A DNA stretch of 64,000 bases from Thuidium tamariscinum (Eukaryota; Streptophyta; Bryopsida; Hypnales; Thuidiaceae). The stretch covers positions 8,414,501 to 8,478,500 of the forward strand of contig OX344750.2 in assembly GCA_947034885.2 (NCBI GenBank). The letters are read 5' to 3'. Under the pieces are notes generated by a model. The model saw only the letters and a program-made list of their open reading frames with translations. It was not told the DNA's origin and searched no databases. A program made the position numbers and the translations under genes. Position 1 is the stretch's first letter, and every line of letters starts with the position of its first letter. This document shows, one piece after another, positions 34,626 through 46,189 of this stretch.

Positions 34626-36308
34626 CTACGTATCCGGCTCTGCTACCCTAGATCCTATAGTCGGGCTTTCCGCCCTACTGATCTGCTCGAAGACCTCGGT
34701 GAGGTTCCGATTCCGTTCTCCGTCTGTTGCAACCGGAGCTCCAGTAACCGGACTCGCAGGAGACTCCGACAACTGAATTGCCGCCTCCCGGTTGCCCGTT
34801 GACGCTCGCCCTGACTTCTTGGATTGCGGCGTCCTGTCCTTCCCTGGTCTCTGAGGCAACCCTTCGGAAATATCCGGTAGAGACAGATCGGAGAGTCTGA
34901 CCGGAATTTCCGTCAGTCTCCGGCTACAGTCTTCCATCCGTTCGGCCGCCTCCCGAACCTTCACCAAAGTCGTCTCCACCTTTTCGGAGAAGTCGGACAG
35001 AATCCGGACTATCCGGCTTCCGGATAGTTTCTTCTCCTTGTGCACCTCTTCGTCAAACAGTTGAGCCCGGATGACAGCCGATCCGGGTTCCCCGAATGTT
35101 GCCTTCACGTGCTCCGCCAGTTTGACGGTCTCCGCCGCCATCTCCTTGGTAGCGGCCTCGTTGTCCCTGAGAACAAGGAGCTCCGCCTTCAAACCGTCAA
35201 CTTCCTCCTGAAGTTTCCGGTTTTCCTCCTCCATCTTGGCGAGATCCGCGGGCGAGGCGATGCAATTCCCTACCACGGTCGGGAGAGTATGATCCGGTCT
35301 GCCATTGACCATCCCCGCGATGTTCTCCAAGACGATCCGCTTGACCTCCCAATCCGCTCGGATGTTGCACAGGATTTCCGTCAGTTGCACGAACGGATCA
35401 CTGGGATCCGTTTCCTCTGCTGTTGGTTCGGCCTGACCCGGTTCGGATGGTCCCGCTCTGCCTTCCGTTCCCGGATTGCGTCGGACCGGAGGAGATCCCC
35501 TCGTGTTCGGCGGTGTGGTCTTCTGCCGCTTCACGAGCGGAACTTCCGGTTCCTCTTCCTTATCCGAGTCCTCCCGCTCTGTCTCGGACTCGGAGCTCTC
35601 CTCATCATCCGTTGACGTCTCCCCGTACGTCAAGACTATCTTCTGGGTGTGCCACGTCTTCTCTTCCGTATCCGAAAGGAGCTGTAGATGGTGGTAGAGG
35701 TGGAAGAGGTAGGGGGAGATCGGAGTTGCCCTACTCCCTCCGAGGTTCTTCAGTAACCGGGTGATCAGGTCCTGTATGATCCGGCCCCAGTCCACTTTCC
35801 GGTCTCCGATCAGCGCACCGAAAATGGTGTTGGCCAGGCCGATCGTGATCCGGGTTGGCTTCTCCGGATGAAGGATCGGAAGCAGAAACTTCAACAGGCG
35901 CCTATGCCTGTCTTCGTTGCAGTCCATGATCCGGTATCCGTCCTTCGGGTGAGGGGTGCCACTGAACTTGTTTTGGAGGAAGTCTACCTTCCTCCCGGCC
36001 GGTCCGTGCCCCTGGTGTTTGAACCCGTATACGGCCCTCCAGTGCGCCTCCGTCCATTTGTGCGGCATTCCCCGCGCCGTGTTGTCGAACTGATTCGACA
36101 CCTTGCCCTTCAGCTCCTTCACCATCCGCTCCTCCTTGAAACCCCAGGGTATCTCTGCTAACCCTAGACACCCCATGGTGGTCAAGTCCGCCATCAAGTT
36201 GCCTTTCTCCGGCTCTGTAGTAGGAATGAGCGGAACTACTTTCTTTAGTTTTATCCCTGAGGGTGGGGGTGTAGTGGACTCGGTTCTCTTCCGGCGTAGC
36301 TGCGGCAT
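34626..36308 (-). CDS. LTR-encoded 560-aa protein, copy b
   Basis: Identical protein to 25104-26786; one silent nucleotide difference noticed. TATA box at 36659-36667. Confidence 0.75.
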   Translation of the reverse strand: MPQLRRKRTESTTPPPSGIKLKKVVPLIPTTEPEKGNLMADLTTMGCLGLAEIPWGFKEERMVKELKGKVSNQFDNTARGMPHKWTEAHWRAVYGFKHQGHGPAGRKVDFLQNKFSGTPHPKDGYRIMDCNEDRHRRLLKFLLPILHPEKPTRITIGLANTIFGALIGDRKVDWGRIIQDLITRLLKNLGGSRATPISPYLFHLYHHLQLLSDTEEKTWHTQKIVLTYGETSTDDEESSESETEREDSDKEEEPEVPLVKRQKTTPPNTRGSPPVRRNPGTEGRAGPSEPGQAEPTAEETDPSDPFVQLTEILCNIRADWEVKRIVLENIAGMVNGRPDHTLPTVVGNCIASPADLAKMEEENRKLQEEVDGLKAELLVLRDNEAATKEMAAETVKLAEHVKATFGEPGSAVIRAQLFDEEVHKEKKLSGSRIVRILSDFSEKVETTLVKVREAAERMEDCSRRLTEIPVRLSDLSLPDISEGLPQRPGKDRTPQSKKSGRASTGNREAAIQLSESPASPVTGAPVATDGERNRNLTEVFEQISRAESPTIGSRVAEPDT

Positions 36309-36658
36309 GGCAACTATCCGGAAAACTACCTCACTTCTCTCCTAGCCGCACGTCCCGTTCCTCACACACACTCACAATGACAGACAAAACTAAACCGCCC
36401 GTAATAATCACCTGCACAAAAACACACACAGTCCTCCCGCGCACACCAGCGCCTGGGCACACCGTCTGAAACCCGCGCACACTGACAATCGCCCGCCCTG
36501 ACAAGTACCAGGCGCTACCACTGACAGCCGCGCCACAGAAAGTCGCGCCACCAAACACGCGCGGAAAACCAACTCACAGAAAAGGCGGAAAACGCTGAGG
36601 GTTGAAAAACACACAACGAAGCGCCTGAGAGCAAATGGGCCAACTGAAAATGTCAGGC

Positions 36659-36667
36659 CTTATATAG
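36659..36667 (-). promoter_or_regulatory. TATA box of LTR b
   Basis: Same motif and position in the LTR as 27137-27145. Would drive copy 1. Confidence 0.6.
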
Positions 36668-36979
36668 TTTCCAGAAATGGATCCGATCTTCCGTTCCTGA
36701 TCATCCGTTCCCGTTCTCATCCAATCGGTCCAAGTCCGGAAATCATCCGTTCCGTTCTGGGACTGAATCCGGATAGAATCCGTTCTGTAGGGTCCGGAAT
36801 TTTTCCGTTCCGGTATTCCGTCGTAATAAACCGGAATTATTCTGCCCCCGGTCTCTACAACATTATCTGGTACTACTTCTGGATCTTACCCATTCCCTGA
36901 ACAAATCCGGTTGCTAAATTTTCCACTTTCCGCTCCATACTGACTTTAAATGGAAAGATCAAAAATATGTCTTGCCACA

Positions 36980-36997
36980 TTACCCCTTCCTCATCTG
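36980..36997 (-). other. Polypurine tract of copy 2
   Basis: Identical to 27458-27475, abutting LTR b. Confidence 0.75.
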
Positions 36998-37015
36998 TGA
37001 GCGTCCTCGCGAACA

Positions 37016-40000
37016 TCATCCCCCCTCATCTGAAGAAGTAGCTTCTAGGTACTTTTTCACCCTTGATCCGTTCACGCGAGTATCCAGCCACTGTCCTTGC
37101 AGATTCTCAAGTTGCAGGGATCCGTTCTGGAATACCTGGTTGACTCGGAAAGGCCCCATCCATCGTGTATGTAGCTTTCCCGGGAAATCCTTGTGTCGGT
37201 TGTCGTAAAGAAGGACAAGTCCGTTCTCTCGGATTCCGTGGTCAGCCGGGATCTTCCGGTCATAGTCTTCCTTCCGTTTGAACTGGATGCTCATGGTCCT
37301 TTCCAAGGCTGCAGTCCGGATCTCCTCCAATTCTTCAATTGCAAGAAGTCGTGGAAGTGTATCCACCCTCGGCTCAGCATTCCGGGCTGCCATTACCCGG
37401 AATGTTTCCACCTCTAACTCCACTCCGTGAATTGCATTTTGGCCAAAAACCAAAAAGTACGGCGTCTGTCCGGTTGTATTCTTCTCTGTTGTATTGTACG
37501 CATGGACTGCCGAAGGTAGTTTCCGATCCCAGTCAGTCTTGTGAGCGGAAACCATCTTATTCAAAATCTTACCAATGATTCCGTTCGCACGCTCCGTCAA
37601 TCCGTTCGCTTTTGGATTATAGGGAGTCGTCTTCCGGTGCTTAATAAGGTATTTGTTGGTGATGTCGATGATGACATCGTTGAGGAAATGTGTCCCTCGG
37701 TCACTGACCAGCTCCAATGGGTGTCCAAACCGCATGAGAATCTCCTCAAACAAAAAGTTCACGGAAGTTTCAACGTCATTCTTCCTTGTCGCCTTGGCTT
37801 CTACCCACTTCGTTGCATAGTCCGTCGCCAGGATGATGTACCTCTTCCTCCTTGCACTGACGGGAAAAATGGGTCCAATAAAGTCTATGCCCCATTTTTC
37901 GAATGGTGCTAGGGGAATGATAGGAGTAAGCGGCCAGTGGTTCCGGAAGGATGGTGCTCCTGTCCGTTGACACTGATCGCAACTTCGAACAAAATTTTTC
38001 ACATCTCGGTGTAGGAACGGCCACCAGTATCCGGCCGACCGGATCCGGTTAACTGTACTCATGGAGGCGAAGTGCCCTCCAGAGCTTCCAGCGTGAAGTG
38101 CACGTATTACCTTCTTCTGTTCCGCCGGTTCCAGACATCGTCGGAGAATGTCGTCCGCTCCTAACTTGAAAAGGACTCCCCTAATCAGAGTGTAAGGAGC
38201 CACTTTTCTATGAAAGATCTCTTTCTCCTCCCGATCCATCTGTTCAGGGTATCTAGACTCTACGAAATAATCTATGACGTCTTGGTACTCTGAAACAGTC
38301 TCATTGTTGAGGTGAAAGACTTCTAAAGAAGAATCCGGATTCTCTTTTTCATCCGGAATCTTCAGAGAATCCGGAAACTCATCTGGAAACTCAGCAGAAA
38401 TATCTGCTACGGATTCCTTCCCTCTCTGCCTTGAGAGGTAATCCGCGTTTGAATTTGCTTTTCCCGGTTTAACTCTAACCTCATAGTTAAACTCTTGTAA
38501 AAGTAAAATCCATCTTGCAATCCGGCCTGACAGATCCGGTTTATTTACAAGATATTTCAAAGAGTCATGGTCTGTGTGAAAAATTACCTTATACCCCAAT
38601 AGGTAATGTCGGAATTTCTTACAGGAATACACCACTGCTAGCGCCTCTCGTTCTGTGGTCGTGTAATTCCGTTCTGCCAAACTCATCTGTCTGCTTGCAT
38701 AATAGATCGGATTCTCACGCTTCTCTTGGTCGAACTGCCACAGAATAGATCCCAGACACCAACCGGATGCATCGATGGTGACGTGGAACTCATTTGCCCA
38801 ATCCGAAACACAGAGGATCGGAGCTCGAGCAAGCTGGGTTTTGAGATCCTCAAAGGCTTGCTGTCGTTTTCCGGTCCACTCAAATTCCGCATCCTTCTTG
38901 AGAAGTTCCGTAAGAGGTATAGCCCTCTTGGCGTATCCGTCAATGAATCTGCGGTAGTAGCCTACACATCCAAGGAAACCCCGAATCTCTCTTACGCTCG
39001 TGGGAGGTAGTAGAGATAGAATTACCTTTACCTTTTCCAGGTCTGCTTGCAGTCCGTTCTGGCTTACCATATGTCCAAGCAGGATTCCGGAATTCATCCC
39101 GAAAAAACATTTACCCGGATGCAACTTCAAGTTGGTCTCCCGGCATCTTTCAAAAGTTTTCCGTAAACAATCGAGATGACTTTTCCGGTCACTAAAAACC
39201 GCAAAGTCGTCTATAAAAATTTCGATGAAGTGTCGAAGAAAGTCTTTGAAAATGTCCATCATTAATCGTTGAAAGGTTCCGGGTGCATTGCACAAACCAA
39301 ACGGCATCCTGGTGAAAGCGTACGTACCCCATTCTGTTGTAAATGTGGTTTTCAGCTGGTCACACCATCGGATGAATACTTGGTTGTATCCCGAAAATCC
39401 GTCCAGGAAGCTGTAACACTCGTGTCTAGCTACATGATCCAAAATGATATCGGTGAACGGAAGTGGAAAGTAGTCTTTTCGGGTTGCTGCATTCAGCTTC
39501 CGGAAGTCCTGGCATACCCGGATCTTGACCTTTCCATCCGTTCCTACCTTCTTTGGAACCACCACAATGGGAGAGACCCACTCGGAATTGTTGACTGGGT
39601 AGATGAATCCGGCTTCCAGTAACCGATCGATCTCCTCCTTCACCATCAACGAGTACTTGGGGTTGAGCCGGTACTGTCGCTGACGGACCGGAATGGATTC
39701 TTCCGTCAAGTCAATGTGGTGTTCTCCTAAATGCGGGGGAATCCCTGTCAAGTCAGTCGGCTTCCAGGCAAAAATATCCAGATACTCCCTCAACAGTTGA
39801 GTGTACCTGGTCCTCTCCGTATCCTGCAAAAATTTGTTCAGATAGAAACTCTTGCCGGGACCGATCTCTTCCTTCTCATAATCCGTGGATGCGACAACCG
39901 GCTTGATTTTCTCCGTGTGTGCTTCTTCCGGATCGAGGACCAAATGTCCCCATTCTCCTTTATTTGACGTACTGCTGCTGACCGGAAGATTTCCGTTCCT

Positions 40001-41128
40001 GATCTGTAGGGCAATCCACTCAGCCGTGAGCGGAACACTAGACTCCCCTAAACTTCGATCCTCAGAAACTGGGTTAAGATCCTCCTTTGGAGTGTATTCT
40101 AACACAGCGTTAGAGAATCCAAAGTTTGACTCCGACTCGTGCCCAAATGAATCCACATAATAGGATGGATCGGAATCTTCCGGATCCGTCCAGTCGGATG
40201 TATAACCTTCTGAGTCGCTAGTCTCCCCCAAGTGACGCTCGGTGACCCAGGGTATCCGGATTGAAGGTTTCCCCACAACCAACTCCTTGGCTCCCCAATC
40301 CACGAGTACTCGCGCAGAGTACAGCCATGGCCTCCCAAGCAGCATAGGAAAAGGTCTCCCTTTGTTAACACGGATGATGACAAAGTTCAGAAGGTAATCC
40401 GTTCCTCCGATCCGGGTTGGGACCTGTGACAATCTCCCAACCGGATTCACTCGCGATTGATCCGCCATACGAAGAACTTGATCCGTGGCTTCAAACGTAG
40501 TGAATCCCAGATCAAATGCTGTTTCTTCCAACATCAGGTTCACTCCTGATCCACCATCGATAGGAACCTTTGGAATAGAACACCCTTCTATTTCCACAGT
40601 GACTTCTGGTGCTCCGGCATCCTCCGGTTTAGAGTAGTTCACCGCGACAGATGGAAGTTTCACCTTCTTCTTCCGTTTCCGTGTCCAGGAATCCCGGATC
40701 AGCTTCTGGTACATCACATTGTCGTGGATGAGCTGTCCGATCGTCACGTTCGCCTTCTGGTCCTTGATGTCCTGGATGATGTTATACTCGTGGGCCCTCA
40801 CGTCCGGGTTCAGTATCACTGGAGTGTCATCGAAAGTAACTTTCTTCCGTTCTGGCACTATTTTTTCTGCAGAGATATCCGCTCGTACTTCGGCACTAAT
40901 GTCGATCGGAATCCAGTTCCGCTCCATCCCTTCCTCCGAGTGGTCTTTCTCCGGTTCCGGAACTCGTAAGGAAGGGGGCGGATCAGACTCACTGCTCGAT
41001 TCCGGCTTCCTTCTGTGCTTTTTCTTCCTGCCCCTGACAGACCGTTCCGGCTGATTCCGGGTGGAACTGCGGGTGGATACCCGGTGCACCAAATTCTCCA
41101 TCCCCCCTGGCAGTTCCACCTCGCACCG
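37016..41128 (-). CDS. pol: Pol polyprotein, copy 2
   Basis: Same protein as 27494-31606, with all protease, RT, RNase H and integrase residues. Preceded by the same in-frame UGA-CGG (41131-41129). Confidence 0.9.
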   Translation of the reverse strand, partial: RCEVELPGGMENLVHRVSTRSSTRNQPERSVRGRKKKHRRKPESSSESDPPPSLRVPEPEKDHSEEGMERNWIPIDISAEVRADISAEKIVPERKKVTFDDTPVILNPDVRAHEYNIIQDIKDQKANVTIGQLIHDNVMYQKLIRDSWTRKRKKKVKLPSVAVNYSKPEDAGAPEVTVEIEGCSIPKVPIDGGSGVNLMLEETAFDLGFTTFEATDQVLRMADQSRVNPVGRLSQVPTRIGGTDYLLNFVIIRVNKGRPFPMLLGRPWLYSARVLVDWGAKELVVGKPSIRIPWVTERHLGETSDSEGYTSDWTDPEDSDPSYYVDSFGHESESNFGFSNAVLEYTPKEDLNPVSEDRSLGESSVPLTAEWIALQIRNGNLPVSSSTSNKGEWGHLVLDPEEAHTEKIKPVVASTDYEKEEIGPGKSFYLNKFLQDTERTRYTQLLREYLDIFAWKPTDLTGIPPHLGEHHIDLTEESIPVRQRQYRLNPKYSLMVKEEIDRLLEAGFIYPVNNSEWVSPIVVVPKKVGTDGKVKIRVCQDFRKLNAATRKDYFPLPFTDIILDHVARHECYSFLDGFSGYNQVFIRWCDQLKTTFTTEWGTYAFTRMPFGLCNAPGTFQRLMMDIFKDFLRHFIEIFIDDFAVFSDRKSHLDCLRKTFERCRETNLKLHPGKCFFGMNSGILLGHMVSQNGLQADLEKVKVILSLLPPTSVREIRGFLGCVGYYRRFIDGYAKRAIPLTELLKKDAEFEWTGKRQQAFEDLKTQLARAPILCVSDWANEFHVTIDASGWCLGSILWQFDQEKRENPIYYASRQMSLAERNYTTTEREALAVVYSCKKFRHYLLGYKVIFHTDHDSLKYLVNKPDLSGRIARWILLLQEFNYEVRVKPGKANSNADYLSRQRGKESVADISAEFPDEFPDSLKIPDEKENPDSSLEVFHLNNETVSEYQDVIDYFVESRYPEQMDREEKEIFHRKVAPYTLIRGVLFKLGADDILRRCLEPAEQKKVIRALHAGSSGGHFASMSTVNRIRSAGYWWPFLHRDVKNFVRSCDQCQRTGAPSFRNHWPLTPIIPLAPFEKWGIDFIGPIFPVSARRKRYIILATDYATKWVEAKATRKNDVETSVNFLFEEILMRFGHPLELVSDRGTHFLNDVIIDITNKYLIKHRKTTPYNPKANGLTERANGIIGKILNKMVSAHKTDWDRKLPSAVHAYNTTEKNTTGQTPYFLVFGQNAIHGVELEVETFRVMAARNAEPRVDTLPRLLAIEELEEIRTAALERTMSIQFKRKEDYDRKIPADHGIRENGLVLLYDNRHKDFPGKLHTRWMGPFRVNQVFQNGSLQLENLQGQWLDTRVNGSRVKKYLEATSSDEGG

Positions 41129-41593
41129 TCACTTCTCTGGATTTTCCGTCCCAGCAGTGTGTCCGTAATTGAGCGCGGTCTGCTCCCTCGGTAGAATTTG
41201 CACCTTCTTGTACACCGGTCTTGGCTGTACCGGCTTGGGACATTGCTCCTCCTGATGTCCATATTCTTGGCAATTCTGGCACGGAAGAGTTCGCGGAGCA
41301 CCCTGCCCCAGTCCTCTGTTGGGACAGGCGTTGGCATAGTGTCCTGGCTCTCCACACCCGTAACAGATAACTACTTGTCTATCCGGATAGCCAGAGGTTC
41401 GGATCGGCTGCTGCACCATCATTCCTTGACTTGATCCTGGTAGGAAGTTCCGGCTCAATATGTTGGGCCGGATTGGTACTGCAATACCCTTCCCTCGCCC
41501 GTACGTTGGCTGAACTTGGTACACTTCTTCTTCCTCTTCTTCTGCCATGGTGTAGTAGATCTCCTCTTCCGGAAACACATACTGCACTTGTTT
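41129..41593 (-). CDS. Second nucleocapsid segment, copy 2
   Basis: Same as 31607-32071: two CCHC knuckles between UAG and UGA in the gag-pol frame. Confidence 0.7.
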   Translation of the reverse strand, partial: KQVQYVFPEEEIYYTMAEEEEEEVYQVQPTYGRGKGIAVPIRPNILSRNFLPGSSQGMMVQQPIRTSGYPDRQVVICYGCGEPGHYANACPNRGLGQGAPRTLPCQNCQEYGHQEEQCPKPVQPRPVYKKVQILPREQTALNYGHTAGTENPEK

Positions 41594-42736
41594 CTAGGTG
41601 ATTCTCTGGCATTCGCTCGGGTAGTGACCCGGTTCTCCACATCTTCCACACCAAACGTTGGAGCGCGAGGTCGGAATTATCCGCCTAGGCTTCCGGTTCT
41701 CAGCAAGGTTGACCTTGATCACCTCCAAAGATTGCTGAATGCTCTTCATCATATTCTTCGAATCCGTATCTTCAGTCTTTACCTTCACAATGGTCTTCCC
41801 TCGAAGGCCCTTCGATTTCGAGGAACGTCGAGGAGGTGAATCGCTCCGCTCCTCATCCGAACTTGATGAACTTGGATCGGAAACTTCCGTTCCAGAAGTG
41901 TCGGAACTACTTTCCGTCTCCGAAGTCTTCCGGTGGTGCTTCTTCCGGTTTTTCTTGTGCTTGCCCTTCTCTTTCTTCTCATTACTTCTAAGGGACTCCC
42001 TTAATGACTGAGCTGAATTTTCGTAGTTGGCAGCAGCATCCATGGCCTCTCTCAAAGTCCTCGGTCGCGTCTGACGGATCAGAAATCCCATGGATTTTGG
42101 TAAACCGGCAACGTACCACTCCACCTGCAAGCTGGGAGCAATCTCAGTAGTCAGTTTCTGAATGAGTGCCTTAACCCTTTGTCCATACTTACGAACGGAT
42201 TCTGATGGCCTCATAGTAAGAGTACTCAACCGTCCCAAGGCTCTGGCTTCTCCCCCCACTTCACGGAATGCCTGCAAGAATTCCGTTCTCAATTGGTTCC
42301 AATCATTTCGGACCGGATCCGTAATATCTTGGTACCATTTGAGAGCTTCTCCCTTTAACAGTCCTTGAAAGATCCTTCTCTGGGCCGCCTCATTCTCTTG
42401 ATTGGCTATTGCCGTTGATTCAAACTCGCAGAGCCAGTCATCCGCATCTTGACTTCCGTCGCCCTTGAAACGCTTGTATCTTAACCGGGTCATGATGTCT
42501 TCGTTCTCCAGAATCGGATCTTCCCGCTCTTGCTCTAATTCCCGGTCAGGAGATGGAGGCGAATCTACAATTCTAGGATCTACTTCCTCTCTGGATCCGG
42601 TTCCTAGATCTACAGCAGGATGATCTTCCGGATCGGAGCTCTCCGGATTGCTAAGATAAGGTCCGGATGATCCTTCCGCCTGCTGGCTTGGACCAAATCG
42701 TTCAGACCTCCTCACTTTCCGTGCCCCCTTTTTCAT
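41594..42736 (-). CDS. gag: Gag, copy 2
   Basis: Same 380-residue protein as 32072-33214, ending at UAG (41596-41594). Confidence 0.85.
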   Translation of the reverse strand: MKKGARKVRRSERFGPSQQAEGSSGPYLSNPESSDPEDHPAVDLGTGSREEVDPRIVDSPPSPDRELEQEREDPILENEDIMTRLRYKRFKGDGSQDADDWLCEFESTAIANQENEAAQRRIFQGLLKGEALKWYQDITDPVRNDWNQLRTEFLQAFREVGGEARALGRLSTLTMRPSESVRKYGQRVKALIQKLTTEIAPSLQVEWYVAGLPKSMGFLIRQTRPRTLREAMDAAANYENSAQSLRESLRSNEKKEKGKHKKNRKKHHRKTSETESSSDTSGTEVSDPSSSSSDEERSDSPPRRSSKSKGLRGKTIVKVKTEDTDSKNMMKSIQQSLEVIKVNLAENRKPRRIIPTSRSNVWCGRCGEPGHYPSECQRIT

Positions 42737-42852
42737 GGATTAGAAATCTCTATTTCTATAAGAAAGCTAACTCCGAGAAATGGTAAACTAAAATGGGGAA
42801 AACAAGACTGTCCCTTCTATTTCCTGTCGCAACGAAGCCGATAGCTTTAGAA

Positions 42853-42870
42853 TCCCCGGCAGCGGCGCCA
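42853..42870 (-). other. Primer binding site, tRNA-Asp type, copy 2
   Basis: Same sequence and 11-bp spacing from the LTR as the copy at 33331-33348. Confidence 0.8.
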
Positions 42871-44147
42871 GATTTTTGCCATGTCGCAACACAGGGTAAG
42901 TAAATTCCCTGTTATACTCACAAAAATCACTGTAGAGTATAACTAAGTGACTCTAAAGATCGAACCCGCGAGATTCTGTGAAGTATCTGGCTTAGTTAAG
43001 CGATTAAGATAGGACAGCTCCCAAAACTCTATAATCCGGTTCTAGATCTAGAACCGGAAATACACAAATAACCCGAGACGACAACCCGTTATCCCGTTCA
43101 AAAACTGATATCCTAGCAATCTGGTCCGGAACGGATCCGTTCCTTCACTTTTCCGGTTTCCCGGATTTTATCCGTTCTGTCAGACTGCAACGGATCCGCT
43201 CCCTAACGAGTTCCGCTCCTGGTTTCCTCTTCGGACCAATCCGTTCCGGATGATCCGTCCACACCCGTTCCTCAATCCGGTTTGGTTTTGCCTCTGTTTT
43301 ACCATCAGAGGGGTCGCCGCTTGATTTTGTGAGCGGTAGGCCCACCGCTCCTTCCGTGACTTATAGTGGCTGAAGACCCACTTTCTACCCGTTAATTCTA
43401 AATTTACTTCAGATCCGGTTTGATCCCTCACAACAATCCAGACAAAGATCCGGACTGTAGGTCACACAGAGATCCCCCGTACGATCTTCTCATACTACAA
43501 CGACTTTGACGCGACTTTCCGTTCCTGGGGAGCCAGGTGGCTACAAGTGTATCCGTCCATTCCAACGTCAACCAGAACTCTTCCGTTTGCCACAAAGACG
43601 GTGAGACCTCACAGGAGATCGGACACTCAACTGGGTTTCCCACCCAGGAGCTCTAGCACGATTAAGGAATCCTTCCCTCTCGTCTAGCCTAACAACGGCT
43701 TTCTCACCCGGAATCTTAAGTCCTAGAAGCGCTGAGGCGCTAGAGTTACACTCCCAACTCTTCTCTACCCGTTCTCATATACTCAGACACGGAAAATAAG
43801 CACCAAAGGGAGAATGTCGCCTGCAAAACCACTTGCGCCTTCCTAACTCCGCGTCGCGCCGCCCTGCCAAACTCGGGAGATACACACGCAAAGCAAGAGA
43901 GAATAAAATACACAAAGATAATGCAGAGGAAAAGACTCCCAGTCCACCGCGAGGGGACTGACTTAAATAATGGGCAAAAAGCAAAAAGTGCCATACAAGT
44001 CCGCCGCGATTATCGCTCGGCGGATCCGTTCCTACCTACTTCTGAACCGGAACGGATTCCAACCCGCTCCAAGTTCCTAAACCGGACCGGATTTCCTCCT
44101 GATCCGTTCCTAAGTTAAAAACTACAAAAACAGGAAAGTCCTAATAC

Positions 44148-45830
44148 CTACGTATCCGGCTCTGCTACCCTAGATCCTATAGTCGGGCTTTCCGCCCTAC
44201 TGATCTGCTCGAAGACCTCGGTGAGGTTCCGATTCCGTTCTCCGTCTGTTGCAACCGGAGCTCCAGTAACCGGACTCGCAGGAGACTCCGACAACTGAAT
44301 TGCCGCCTCCCGGTTGCCCGTTGACGCTCGCCCTGACTTCTTGGATTGCGGCGTCCTGTCCTTCCCTGGTCTCTGAGGCAACCCTTCGGAAATATCCGGT
44401 AGAGACAGATCGGAGAGTCTGACCGGAATTTCCGTCAGTCTCCGGCTACAGTCTTCCATCCGTTCGGCCGCCTCCCGAACCTTCACCAAAGTCGTCTCCA
44501 CCTTTTCGGAGAAGTCGGACAGAATCCGGACTATCCGGCTTCCGGATAGTTTCTTCTCCTTGTGCACCTCTTCGTCAAACAGTTGAGCCCGGATGACAGC
44601 CGATCCGGGTTCCCCGAATGTTGCCTTCACGTGCTCCGCCAGTTTGACGGTCTCCGCCGCCATCTCCTTGGTAGCGGCCTCGTTGTCCCTGAGAACAAGG
44701 AGCTCCGCCTTCAAACCGTCAACTTCCTCCTGAAGTTTCCGGTTTTCCTCCTCCATCTTGGCGAGATCCGCGGGCGAGGCGATGCAATTCCCTACCACGG
44801 TCGGGAGAGTATGATCCGGTCTGCCATTGACCATCCCCGCGATGTTCTCCAAGACGATCCGCTTGACCTCCCAATCCGCTCGGATGTTGCACAGGATTTC
44901 CGTCAGTTGCACGAACGGATCACTGGGATCCGTTTCCTCTGCTGTTGGTTCGGCCTGACCCGGTTCGGATGGTCCCGCTCTGCCTTCCGTTCCCGGATTG
45001 CGTCGGACCGGAGGAGATCCCCTCGTGTTCGGCGGTGTGGTCTTCTGCCGCTTCACGAGCGGAACTTCCGGTTCCTCTTCCTTATCCGAGTCCTCCCGCT
45101 CTGTCTCGGACTCGGAGCTCTCCTCATCATCCGTTGACGTCTCCCCGTACGTCAAGACTATCTTCTGGGTGTGCCACGTCTTCTCTTCCGTATCCGAAAG
45201 GAGCTGTAGATGGTGGTAGAGGTGGAAGAGGTAGGGGGAGATCGGAGTTGCCCTACTCCCTCCGAGGTTCTTCAGTAACCGGGTGATCAGGTCCTGTATG
45301 ATCCGGCCCCAGTCCACTTTCCGGTCTCCGATCAGCGCACCGAAAATGGTGTTGGCCAGGCCGATCGTGATCCGGGTTGGCTTCTCCGGATGAAGGATCG
45401 GAAGCAGAAACTTCAACAGGCGCCTATGCCTGTCTTCGTTGCAGTCCATGATCCGGTATCCGTCCTTCGGGTGAGGGGTGCCACTGAACTTGTTTTGGAG
45501 GAAGTCTACCTTCCTCCCGGCCGGTCCGTGCCCCTGGTGTTTGAACCCGTATACGGCCCTCCAGTGCGCCTCCGTCCATTTGTGCGGCATTCCCCGCGCC
45601 GTGTTGTCGAACTGATTCGACACCTTGCCCTTCAGCTCCTTCACCATCCGCTCCTCCTTGAAACCCCAGGGTATCTCTGCTAACCCTAGACACCCCATGG
45701 TGGTCAAGTCCGCCATCAAGTTGCCTTTCTCCGGCTCTGTAGTAGGAATGAGCGGAACTACTTTCTTTAGTTTTATCCCTGAGGGTGGGGGTGTAGTGGA
45801 CTCGGTTCTCTTCCGGCGTAGCTGCGGCAT
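44148..45830 (-). CDS. LTR-encoded 560-aa protein, copy c
   Basis: Identical protein to 25104-26786. In this outer 5' LTR the order is TATA (46181-46189), ORF, rest of LTR, primer site, gag. A full-length RNA would therefore have a ~3.4-kb leader containing this ORF ahead of gag. Confidence 0.75.
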   Translation of the reverse strand: MPQLRRKRTESTTPPPSGIKLKKVVPLIPTTEPEKGNLMADLTTMGCLGLAEIPWGFKEERMVKELKGKVSNQFDNTARGMPHKWTEAHWRAVYGFKHQGHGPAGRKVDFLQNKFSGTPHPKDGYRIMDCNEDRHRRLLKFLLPILHPEKPTRITIGLANTIFGALIGDRKVDWGRIIQDLITRLLKNLGGSRATPISPYLFHLYHHLQLLSDTEEKTWHTQKIVLTYGETSTDDEESSESETEREDSDKEEEPEVPLVKRQKTTPPNTRGSPPVRRNPGTEGRAGPSEPGQAEPTAEETDPSDPFVQLTEILCNIRADWEVKRIVLENIAGMVNGRPDHTLPTVVGNCIASPADLAKMEEENRKLQEEVDGLKAELLVLRDNEAATKEMAAETVKLAEHVKATFGEPGSAVIRAQLFDEEVHKEKKLSGSRIVRILSDFSEKVETTLVKVREAAERMEDCSRRLTEIPVRLSDLSLPDISEGLPQRPGKDRTPQSKKSGRASTGNREAAIQLSESPASPVTGAPVATDGERNRNLTEVFEQISRAESPTIGSRVAEPDT

Positions 45831-46180
45831 GGCAACTATCCGGAAAACTACCTCACTTCTCTCCTAGCCGCACGTCCCGTTCCTCACACACACTCACAAT
45901 GACAGACAAAACTAAACCGCCCGTAATAATCACCTGCACAAAAACACACACAGTCCTCCCGCGCACACCAGCGCCTGGGCACACCGTCTGAAACCCGCGC
46001 ACACTGACAATCGCCCGCCCTGACAAGTACCAGGCGCTACCACTGACAGCCGCGCCACAGAAAGTCGCGCCACCAAACACGCGCGGAAAACCAACTCACA
46101 GAAAAGGCGGAAAACGCTGAGGGTTGAAAAACACACAACGAAGCGCCTGAGAGCAAATGGGCCAACTGAAAATGTCAGGC

Positions 46181-46189
46181 CTTATATAG
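46181..46189 (-). promoter_or_regulatory. TATA box of LTR c
   Basis: CTATATAAG, ~310 bp from the LTR 5' end. A GGAACGGAT-rich block (about 46195-46340) lies directly upstream. Confidence 0.6.

Larger units (their letters stand above)
33360..36979 (-). repeat. LTR b (shared middle LTR)
   Basis: Acts as 5' LTR for copy 1 and 3' LTR for copy 2. No target duplication at either edge, which shows it is internal to one insertion. Confidence 0.9.
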